Assembly: GCF_006937785.1 (NCBI RefSeq)
Contig: NZ_SJEE01000033.1
Coordinates: 1 to 59,037, forward strand
Reading direction: 5' to 3'
Source of the DNA: Pseudanabaena sp. UWO311
GTDB lineage: Bacteria; Cyanobacteriota; Cyanobacteriia; Pseudanabaenales; Pseudanabaenaceae
DNA: 59,037 bases
Position 1 is the first letter of the stretch, and each line of letters starts with the position of its first letter. Below are positions 1-8,000 of this stretch, piece by piece. The notes under the pieces were generated by a model. That model made no database searches and had not been told where the DNA came from. It saw only the letters and a program-made list of their open reading frames with translations. Position numbers and translations under genes: made by a program.

Positions 1-83
1 GCAACGCTCACAACTTCCCACTCGATTTGGCTGCTGTTGATGTAGCTCCTGTAGCAATGGCTGCTCCTGCTATCAACGGTTAA
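1..83 (+). CDS. psbA: photosystem II D1 protein, C-terminal fragment
   Basis: Only the last 26 codons and the TAA stop lie in the window; the gene begins upstream. The tail reads AHNFPLDLA then a 17-residue extension ending in APAING. AHNFPLDLA is the invariant D1 C-terminus: the His and the C-terminal Ala carboxylate ligate the Mn4Ca cluster of the oxygen-evolving complex in the thylakoid membrane. The extension after LDLA is the piece removed by the CtpA protease (family knowledge). Which psbA paralogue this is cannot be told from the tail. Confidence 0.95.
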   Translation, partial: NAHNFPLDLAAVDVAPVAMAAPAING

Positions 84-106
84 TCTTTTGACCTAGTCAT
101 CTCGAA

Positions 107-142
107 ATAAAAAAGCCTCTCCGCAAGAAGGGGCTTTTTTAT
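107..142 (+). terminator. Rho-independent terminator of psbA
   Basis: A-rich 5' flank, stem formed by AAAAAGCC-CT and GGGGCTTTTTT, followed by a T-run, 24 bases after the psbA stop. Confidence 0.8.
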
Positions 143-202
143 TTGTGCGGATTGTGCAGAAGGCGATCTCTTTTATAGCAATACAAGTTTTGTTTAGAGT
201 CT

Positions 203-257
203 AAACCCCAAAAGATGAGTGGCGGCGCTTCGCGCCGCCACTCATCTTTTGGGGTTT
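203..257. repeat. 55-bp palindrome, AAACCC family
   Basis: Perfect inverted repeat from AAACCCC to GGGGTTT with centre GGCGCTTCGCGCC. Flanks carry the family skeleton: TATAGCAATACAAG on the left (174-187) and GATTTTTCCTAGCTATC on the right (258-274). A further conserved module with ATGTGACGACACTTTT follows at 285-325 and reaches the 3' end of glk, so the whole composite spans about 171-325. Confidence 0.85.
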
Positions 258-316
258 GATTTTTCCTAGCTATCACTTTTATAGCTATACCAATTTACAA
301 AAATGTGACGACACTT

Positions 317-1363
317 TTAAATAAGGCTTGCAGCATAAAGCATTGCCCCAATTAGTCCAACTTCAGGATTAAGCACAATATGGATCGGAATATCTTCTAA
401 AACTGGACTGATTCGGCCCTTATTTTTTAAAATCTGTAAAAACGTTCCATCCTGAAGCAAAGGCAATATTTTGGGAGCAATACCACCCGCAATATATAAG
501 CCCCCATTAGGAATTAACTTCAAAGCTAAATTCCCCACTTCGGCTGCATAAGCCTCGACGAAGATTTGCATCGTTTGTGTGGCTATGTGATCAAGATTAG
601 TTTCGCTATTAATTCCCAAATTTGTTAACGCAGCATTAGCGATCGCTGCTGCCAGATCAACATTCAGATCACCTGCTTCCCATAGCTTTACTTTCTCAGT
701 AAGTTCTGTTGATTCTGGAGAGGTTTGCTGATCGCGTAAAAACTGATAAATTGCCACAATCCCAGTCCCCGAAGCTACTCTCTCCACCGATACTCGATCG
801 TGGCGCTTTTGCAAATATTGCAATAATTCGATCTCTAGCGCATTTCTGGGTGCAAAGTCTGTATGTCCGCCCTCAGTAGGGTAAACCTCATAGCGATCGC
901 CATTCCATCCTAAAAAAGCTTCTCCTAAACCTGTGCCCGCACCAATTACACCAATCGGCGATCTCTCCACCACTTTGCCTTTTTGCAAAGTGTGCAAATC
1001 GTGGGGCTGGAGTCCTAAAACCCCATAGCCCACTGCCACAAAATCGTTGATCAATCTCACGTTGGCAATATTAAATTTCTCAGCAAGGCGATCGCTATCA
1101 AAAGACCAACCGAGGTTAGTTAACTGCGATTGACGATCGCGCACGGGGCCAGCAATCCCGAAACAAGCTGCTGATAGCAATGGCAATTCGCCTAAATTTA
1201 TTTTGACTGTTTCAATAAATTCGTGCAAGACATCTGAGAAACTGACATAACTAGCACCAGAAAAGCGCTGCTCGTATAAAACTGTAAACCCATCAGAATT
1301 TTTTTCGGCAACCCGCAAAAGGGTCTTTGTCCCACCAATATCACCAGCCAAAATCATCGTCAT
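317..1363 (-). CDS. glk: glucokinase
   Basis: ATP-dependent phosphorylation of glucose to glucose 6-phosphate in the cytoplasm, feeding glycolysis, the oxidative pentose phosphate route and glycogen turnover. The 348-residue protein fits the bacterial glucokinase family (PF02685, usually 320-350 residues). The phosphate loop GDIGGTKT is at 7-14, the catalytic Asp is in NDF at 106-108, GAGTGLGEA is at 141-149, and the glucose-binding EGGHTDFAPR is at 164-173. The ATG at 1363 has GGGA about 7 bases upstream and is preferred to the second Met two codons later. It is convergent with psbA and followed on the same strand by nothing close; the HEAT-repeat gene lies 64 bp upstream on the same strand and might be co-transcribed. 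Confidence 0.93.
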   Translation of the reverse strand: MTMILAGDIGGTKTLLRVAEKNSDGFTVLYEQRFSGASYVSFSDVLHEFIETVKINLGELPLLSAACFGIAGPVRDRQSQLTNLGWSFDSDRLAEKFNIANVRLINDFVAVGYGVLGLQPHDLHTLQKGKVVERSPIGVIGAGTGLGEAFLGWNGDRYEVYPTEGGHTDFAPRNALEIELLQYLQKRHDRVSVERVASGTGIVAIYQFLRDQQTSPESTELTEKVKLWEAGDLNVDLAAAIANAALTNLGINSETNLDHIATQTMQIFVEAYAAEVGNLALKLIPNGGLYIAGGIAPKILPLLQDGTFLQILKNKGRISPVLEDIPIHIVLNPEVGLIGAMLYAASLI

Positions 1364-1427
1364 TATTATTTCCCAAAATCATCGAAGAAAGTATTTAAGG
1401 GTCTGCTTTGCGGATCTTTGTACTAAT

Positions 1428-2108
1428 TTAATCGCTCGCAAGCTGATTGATCGCATATTGGGCTGCTGCCGATACCTGAGGATGAGCATCCTTAACCAGA
1501 TAATTCAGAGCTGATAGACTTTTATCACATCTTAGATGTCCTAAAGCTTCAGCCAAGCGTTGTCTGGTTAGCCAATCATCAGACTGAGCAAACCGTAAAA
1601 TTTGATCGACACATCGCAAATCACCCACTTCGCCCAAAGCTGCGATCGCTGCTTGATGCAACATCGTTTCTTCACTATCTAGGGCTTGAATGAGCGCATC
1701 GTAGGCTCGTACATCGCCGAGATTTCCTAGCGACACTGCTGCGCTAAAACGGACAAGCCACTCAGTATCCTCATAAAAAGCGCGTAACAATGGCTCCACA
1801 GCGCGATTGTCTTGTAGATAACCCATTGCCCCAGCAGCATCAGCGCGAATCCCATAATCATTCTCAGTTTCTAGAATTCTCGCCAAAACTGGAAAGCAGT
1901 CTTCTGTATGCTTTAAACCTAGAGCAAATACAGCCATTGATCTAATCTGCAAGTTCTCATCATCAATTACTTTTAAAATTAGTGGTACAGCCTCATCGGG
2001 CGTTAAATCTCGTAAGGACACTAAAGCACGAAGGCGATCACGAGAATTGTCACTGTCTAATTGTTGGGAAATATTGCTTAAATCTAGGTTCTGATTGGTA
2101 GAAGACAT
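1428..2108 (-). CDS. HEAT-repeat protein, possibly NblB/CpcE-like
   Basis: A 226-residue protein almost wholly built of about five to six HEAT-type helical repeats; recurring patterns are RxxAVxALG and RxxAAxALG (for example IRSMAVFALG, VRFSAAVSLG, LHQAAIAALG). Short all-HEAT proteins of this size in cyanobacteria include NblB and the CpcE/F phycobilin lyase relatives, which bind phycobiliproteins; that link is by family resemblance only. There is no catalytic signature. It precedes glk on the minus strand by 64 bp. Other HEAT proteins of unrelated function cannot be excluded. Confidence 0.7.
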   Translation of the reverse strand: MSSTNQNLDLSNISQQLDSDNSRDRLRALVSLRDLTPDEAVPLILKVIDDENLQIRSMAVFALGLKHTEDCFPVLARILETENDYGIRADAAGAMGYLQDNRAVEPLLRAFYEDTEWLVRFSAAVSLGNLGDVRAYDALIQALDSEETMLHQAAIAALGEVGDLRCVDQILRFAQSDDWLTRQRLAEALGHLRCDKSLSALNYLVKDAHPQVSAAAQYAINQLASD

Positions 2109-2229
2109 AAAAAGCTCATGTTAAAACTCTAAGTATAGCGATCACTCACTTTGATTGAAATCAACTGAAGCTCCAGTGGCAAGGCTTCATATCACTTGAA
2201 ATTTCTGTTTTTGGTACTTTTCTCCCCAA

Positions 2230-2262
2230 CGAACCAATAATTTTTTTTAATTTATTGGTTCG
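2230..2262. repeat. short palindrome, inner-deleted relative of 22838-22898
   Basis: Outer arms CGAACCAATAA and TTATTGGTTCG match the ends of the 61-bp palindrome at 22838-22898, but the inner GC arm is absent. It sits in a 613-bp gene-free stretch (2109-2721) between divergent genes. Apart from this repeat and the presumed porin promoter and leader near 2540-2720 nothing convincing is seen there. Confidence 0.65.
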
Positions 2263-2721
2263 GGCTTGAGCTTAGAGCCTTTATGGGTAGATCAACATAG
2301 TTAAAAATAAGATTTTAAATCTGCCCAACCTGCTAATCTGTTGACACAGATTTTGAGATTTTAAGTTTGATTGAGCTTGATTGATTAGTAAAGCTTTGCC
2401 AAGCTTTATTTCTCAGACATTTACGGAAAAATGTACAATTCCAACAAACTATATATGAATAAATTATCCTCAATATAGCCCGATTGGATGACAAAATAGG
2501 CAAACTAAGTGTGCTATGATACATTCAAATTGAAATCTACTGTAGCTAATTTAGTGAAGCAAGTAAGCTGACGATTCCTATTTTAGATAAAATCTATGTA
2601 TCATAGATTTAGTGAAGTGAGGACAACTTAACGATATTGTAAACATCTATCGATAAATCCCATTCTTGACTACGTAGACAAATACACAAACCCAAAATTT
2701 ACTCTCGTGAGGAGTGGAATA

Positions 2722-4338
2722 ATGAAAAAAGTATCTTTGAATCTAGCTGGCAGCTTAAGTCTATTAGGTGTTATTGGTGCAGTCGCCGCAACCCCTGCAT
2801 TTGCTGAAACCACTACAAGTGTTTCCCAAGTTAGCCAAGCTATGAGCAGCGATCCAGTTGCTCAAAACGTAACTTCAGTATCTCAACTTAGCGATGTCAA
2901 GCCAACTGACTGGGCTTTCACCGCACTTCAATCTTTGGTAGAGCGTTACGGTTGTATCGCTGGCTATCCTGACAGAACTTTCCGTGGTAAACAAGCAACC
3001 AGCCGCTACGAATTTGCTGCAGGTTTGAATGCTTGCTTAGACAAAATCAACGAAATCATCTCCGCAGGTTTGGCTGACAAGGTTAGCAAAGAAGACCTCG
3101 CTACCTTGCAAAAACTTCAAGAAGAGTTTGCTGCTGAACTAGCCACCCTTCGTGGTCGTGTCGATGCTCTTGATGCCAAGGTCGCTAAGCTCGAAGCTCA
3201 ACAGTTCTCCACCACCACTAAGCTTTCTGGCGAAGCAATCTTCTCAGTACAAGGTGCAAGTGGTAATAATGCTGCTGGATTCCCAACCAGCACAAACGTC
3301 TTCGTATCTAGCCGCGTGCGTTTAGACCTTAACACCAGCTTCACAGGAAGCGACCTGTTGAAAACCAGACTAGAAGTCGGTAACGGTGGAACAACTAATA
3401 TTCCTGGAGTATTTGGCGCTGGTGCGACCACTGGTACTACTGGTGTTAGCAGCAACATTGGTTTCCAAACCTATGGTCAAGATTACTCAGGTCTAGGTTC
3501 AAACTTTGTACTTGCCAAATTGCGTTACGACTTCAACCTTGGTGATGCTCGCATCTCTCTTGGTCCTGTAATGCATGCCTATGATCACATTGACACCAAT
3601 AGCTATGCCAACAACGAAGCCGTTGACTTTGCTTCTACCTTCTTCATCAACAACCCCTTGATGGTTTTGGTGAATGGTCAAACAGGTGGAGCAGGTGCTG
3701 CATTTGATTGGAATCTTGGCAAGAGTGCCTTTACCTTGCGTGGTTTGTATTTAGCAGGTAATGCAAGTAGTCCTACAGCTGCTGCTGGTGTAAACCGTGG
3801 TTTATTTGGTGATGCTTACCAAGCAACTGCTGAATTGGAATTTGCCCCTAAGAATGCTGCTGGTGATAAGCCTTTTGCAATCAAGCTTCAATACACCAAT
3901 GGTGCTGTAAACAATACTGGTGTTAATGCTGGTGGTGTCAACGTTGAGTGGAAGTTTGCTAAGGGCGCTGCTATTTTCGGTCGCTATGGATTCGGTACAC
4001 TTGACAACCGTGGTGTTCTTGCAACCGCTGCTCCTTTTACAGCTGGTCTTGGAGCCACTGCTGGAGCAACTAGTTTGAGTCCCCAAACTTGGATGGCTGG
4101 TTTTGCTTTCCCTGATTTGTTTAAGGAAGGCGCTATGGCTGGTATTGCAGTCGGTCAGCCTTTCATCTCAAGCCAAGTAGGTAATGCAACTCAAACCAAC
4201 TTGGAATTGTTCTACAACTTCCCAGTCACCAACAATATCCGCATCACTCCTGATGTTCAGTTTATCTTTAATCCTAACAACAACAGCACTAACAGCACCA
4301 TCTTCGTTGGTACTCTAAGAACTGTATTCTCGTTCTAA
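2722..4338 (+). CDS. SLH-domain outer membrane porin (iron uptake porin / OprB type)
   Basis: Outer-membrane beta-barrel protein of 538 residues that lets small solutes or ions cross; this cyanobacterial family (SLH plus carb_OprB) is abundant and often iron-responsive. Visible order: Sec signal peptide 1-28 ending AFA-E; an SLH segment about 55-120 (DVKPTDWAFTALQSL, GYPDRTFRGKQATSRYEFA) that anchors to peptidoglycan; a short coiled coil about 130-165; then a long Gly/Asn/aromatic-rich barrel ending in Phe (TVFSF), the usual outer-membrane C-terminal signal. The ATG at 2722 is preceded by GAGGAG; the in-frame GTG at 2707 is part of that ribosome binding region and is rejected. A long untranslated region of low GC lies upstream. 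Confidence 0.92.
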   Translation: MKKVSLNLAGSLSLLGVIGAVAATPAFAETTTSVSQVSQAMSSDPVAQNVTSVSQLSDVKPTDWAFTALQSLVERYGCIAGYPDRTFRGKQATSRYEFAAGLNACLDKINEIISAGLADKVSKEDLATLQKLQEEFAAELATLRGRVDALDAKVAKLEAQQFSTTTKLSGEAIFSVQGASGNNAAGFPTSTNVFVSSRVRLDLNTSFTGSDLLKTRLEVGNGGTTNIPGVFGAGATTGTTGVSSNIGFQTYGQDYSGLGSNFVLAKLRYDFNLGDARISLGPVMHAYDHIDTNSYANNEAVDFASTFFINNPLMVLVNGQTGGAGAAFDWNLGKSAFTLRGLYLAGNASSPTAAAGVNRGLFGDAYQATAELEFAPKNAAGDKPFAIKLQYTNGAVNNTGVNAGGVNVEWKFAKGAAIFGRYGFGTLDNRGVLATAAPFTAGLGATAGATSLSPQTWMAGFAFPDLFKEGAMAGIAVGQPFISSQVGNATQTNLELFYNFPVTNNIRITPDVQFIFNPNNNSTNSTIFVGTLRTVFSF

Positions 4339-4344
4339 TCTCAT

Positions 4345-4419
4345 AAAAAAGATGTGTTGCTTTGCAACACATCTTTTAAAAAATAAGGCTAGCGCACAAT
4401 GCGCTAGCCTTATTTTTTT
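4345..4419. terminator. two consecutive hairpins, bidirectional terminator
   Basis: Hairpin one, 4345-4377, AAAAGATGTGTTG with loop CTTTG; hairpin two, 4378-4419, AATAAGGCTAGCGC with mirror arm and T-run. They lie between convergent genes and can end transcription from both sides; the second overlaps the stop of the minus-strand gene. Confidence 0.85.
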
Positions 4420-4840
4420 AGTTAATGCCAATTAGTGATTTTGCCATCGGGAAGTAAGTTGCCCATATTTTAGGATCGGGGCGACTTGCCCAGTCGCGAC
4501 GGGAAACGATCAATTGCAAGATAATGGCAGCTTGATCTTGGTTGAGATTTTGAGCTGTGACTTTGACTGATACATCAGAGACCATTACATCAAGGTCAAA
4601 TGTACGTTGAGCCGCCGATCGCGCTAGTATTTCAGCTTTACGGGTCATCACCGTAAACCCCTCGTCTTGATTCACCAGTAACCGAATATCGACCTCACGA
4701 CGCTCAGCAACCGCGCTACTTGCGATCGCCATAGTTGATAAAGTGGCGATCGCGGAGAAAAATAAGTAGTTAGTTACTCTACGAAATGGTAGAGCCGTCA
4801 AAAAAGTCGGAGAAACATGCGATTTGTTTTTCATAGTCAT
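4418..4840 (-). CDS. secreted hypothetical protein
   Basis: 140 residues from the ATG at 4840 (MTMKNK; another ATG follows two codons later). An in-frame start 54 bases further upstream exists but would put about 18 extra residues ahead of a clear signal peptide, so it is disfavoured. The N-terminal half is a Sec-type leader: basic region, then hydrophobic LFFSAIATLSTMAIASS ending AVA-E. The mature part is about 95 residues, mixed alpha/beta in feel, with no cysteine and no recognisable motif. Presumably periplasmic. No function is proposed. Confidence 0.65.
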   Translation of the reverse strand: MTMKNKSHVSPTFLTALPFRRVTNYLFFSAIATLSTMAIASSAVAERREVDIRLLVNQDEGFTVMTRKAEILARSAAQRTFDLDVMVSDVSVKVTAQNLNQDQAAIILQLIVSRRDWASRPDPKIWATYFPMAKSLIGIN

Positions 4841-5071
4841 CTTCGCCAGAAACTCACAAAAAAAGTTATAGAAAAATCGCCAAGATATTAGCAAAAAACT
4901 GGGAAAGATGTGTGCTATTGTCTGCTAACAAATTTGGCTTTAGAGTGTAGCTCATTTAAGAGCCAATTTGCTTACCAATTTTTAGTTATCTTTGGATTTA
5001 ATAGCGCCAAGCACCACAAATCCAAAGACAATCCCTTATCTTGTCGTTATGGAGGTCTTGCAGGGGGCGTT

Positions 5072-8000
5072 ATGTCAAAAGTTCTGATTAGTAATTTGAT
5101 CGATCAAATCAATACATTGTTGAGCCGCCCAGTAGGATCCGTATCAAGGAAGCCATCTCCAGATATGATGCACCAGAGGGAGCAGCTAAAACAGCTGCGA
5201 TCGCAGCTAGAAAGCCTAACTGATGATGAACATTTGGGTGATTTAGGGCAGCAATATCAAGCTTTGGTAAAGCGTTTACAAGGAAAAGATAATCCTCATA
5301 ATGACCTAAGCAGCCATTTAAATAGTGAAAAATCTAATCAAAATGACTCAAAAACTGCAGAATTCAAGACAGACCTATTTAAAACAGATAAACTAGAAAC
5401 ATTGCCACCACTATTAGTTAGCCCAGTAGTTAGCAACTTATTTGGCGCTGAATCTTACTTGACAAAGGAGACTAGCACAATGACGAATGGCACACCTGAA
5501 CCCAATTCTACATTTGTCAACGATCGCATGATTGCTTCGCTCCAGCAAGCAATTCAGCAGACATTGCAACAGGTTGTTAAAGAGTCAGTACAGCGATCGG
5601 TGCAGGAAGTAGTCAGTCAAACTCTCGCCGTCGAAAGAGCCCTCATGGTAGGAGAAATTTCGGCGAGTTTAAATAAAATCGTTGAATCCCAGCAGCGAGC
5701 GCAAATAAGCCAAGAATTAATTACTTTAAATCAACAAAAGCAAAAGCTAAACGCTGAAATCTCGCAGTTAGAATCTGATCGTTTAACTTGGATGAGACAG
5801 TTTCAAGAGTTTCAGACAACTCAACAGGAAGCTATAGATCGATCTTTAAGCTCAGTTAATAACTACGTGCGCGATCAGATCTCAGACTCATTACAACAAA
5901 CTATGCAGCAGACTATGGAGGGTACTGTTGCTGATAGGGTTAAACAAACTGTTGCCCAGACTCTTCAAGATAATTTAGTCAATATATCCTCTACTCCTAG
6001 CCCATTCACAGAGCCTCCACAAACAGAATTTGCAAATAAAGTTCAGGAACAAACTGATCGTTTTTTGTTGCATCTAGATGAAATGTTTAACACTACGTTT
6101 CGATCGCTAGAGCAGGAAATCCAAGGCTATCAAACATCGATCGCTGCAAAGCTTAATAATATGGAAACCCTTGAGCAAAAGGGTGAAGCTTTGATTAGTT
6201 CCTTAGTTGATCGGATCAGTCTGCAGACTGTTCAACAGCCACAAAACTCTGCTGAAATATCTCCGTCTGCTATCAATATATTGCCTGAATTACCAGACGA
6301 TATCCCAATCCGATATCTAGAAACCTTTACAGAACCTGCTGATGAAGAATTAATCAATGCCTTACTAGCGGGTAATAAGTTTGGCGAGGCTGATGAAGTT
6401 GAACTACCTGCAACAACAACTATTGAAGCTGAGCTTCTTGAAGTTGTAACAAAAGATGATGAAAACACCACAGATGATCTCGACAGTATATTAAGTACAG
6501 ATGAGGATCACCTAGTCGAGGAGCCAATTGTTGAAATACAAGCTGATCCGTTAATTGATCTAGCTGGCTTCGGTACCAGTATTATCCTCGACCCTCAGAG
6601 TGCGATCGCGGCTCGTGAGCTAAATCCCGATTTTGATTTAGAGGCGGCGACCCAAATAGTTGAGAGATTTGATGCACCACGTACTCGGATGCAAGAGAAT
6701 GAAGAAGAGGGGAATAATTTTGATGTACTAGCATTAAATTTTCCTGTGGAGGAGGTAGTCAGCGAATCGGGAGAACTGATTGATGATCCAGAACTTTTGC
6801 AATGGTTAGAGGAAAGTAATAATCGCCCTATCTCAACTACAAATATTGCTGATGTCTCTCCTGATGAGGATTTACTGTCATGGCTAGGTAACGAAGCGAT
6901 CGACATGGCTAAACTACCTACTCAAAGAGAAGATCAGTCACTAATGCTTAATAGTTCAGCATCTGAACTAGAAGCTTTTAATATCTCTCAAATTTCTCCT
7001 GTTGCTTCTGTTGATATAACTCTAGATACGAACAATGATAATCCAGATAGCATAGAATCGAAAATCGAACAATTTTTAAATAATTCAAATAACGATCAAG
7101 CTGATGATTCTGATGAGTCTCTAATTCTACTGACTAGCAAAAATGTTAATGACTCGGTTTTTCCAGAATGGGAAGATTCACTAGTTGATGATCTTAATTT
7201 CGATCTAGAGCGTCTTGATGATGGGGTTAGAGCAGATCCACAGATCGCAGCTAATCTTGATCAATTTATTCGCAATACACCCTACGCTTTAACCAATTGG
7301 GAAACTGAAGAATCTCAAGCCTATCCCACAATCATTGAGGTTTCAGCCCAAGAATCAAATGGCAAAAATGTCAGTCAACCAGAAACTGAAGAACTAGAAG
7401 TCCCACCAATTATAGAAAATCCCAACGCCTTATTTATTGACCGATTTGCTGAATCATTCACAGAGAGTAAAGATCTTTCTGAGATTAATGCAGATATTGC
7501 CGATTTGCAGCTATCTCCATTTACAACTGAATCCAGTGATATTCCTGAGATTTTTGACAATCCCGACTCTCTATTTAATATAAAAATAGAAGATCAGATT
7601 TCAGAAATACAGTTAGCTCCTTCTTCTGATTTGTTAGCCAATCCCGTTACATCCAATGTTGATGATATGGATGCAATTTTTGCAGAAGTAATAGCTGAAA
7701 ATGCTGCTAAGTACTCTCCAATAGTAACATTGACAACTAATGATGAACTTGATGAATTGTTTGTGCCCTTAGCAACTAGCAATCAAGGAACAATCATAAG
7801 CACAACTCCAAATCTAGATGATGAAAGTGAGCTTGACACACTTTTATTTGGGTTTGATCCTGCAACTGAGTCAGAAGAATCTGATACGGTCATGCAAACT
7901 ATAACCAAAGGTGATTCTGGGGGGATTGATGTTGGAGCAAAGACGATGTATGAGCCTCTTGCTGTTCCTGAAGCAACGGAATCTATTGAAGAACAATTAG

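Noticed and set aside
2333-2524. 63-codon minus-strand ORF in the porin upstream region
   Set aside because: Low-complexity, AT-driven composition, no ribosome binding site, lies in the porin leader; no homology-like pattern.
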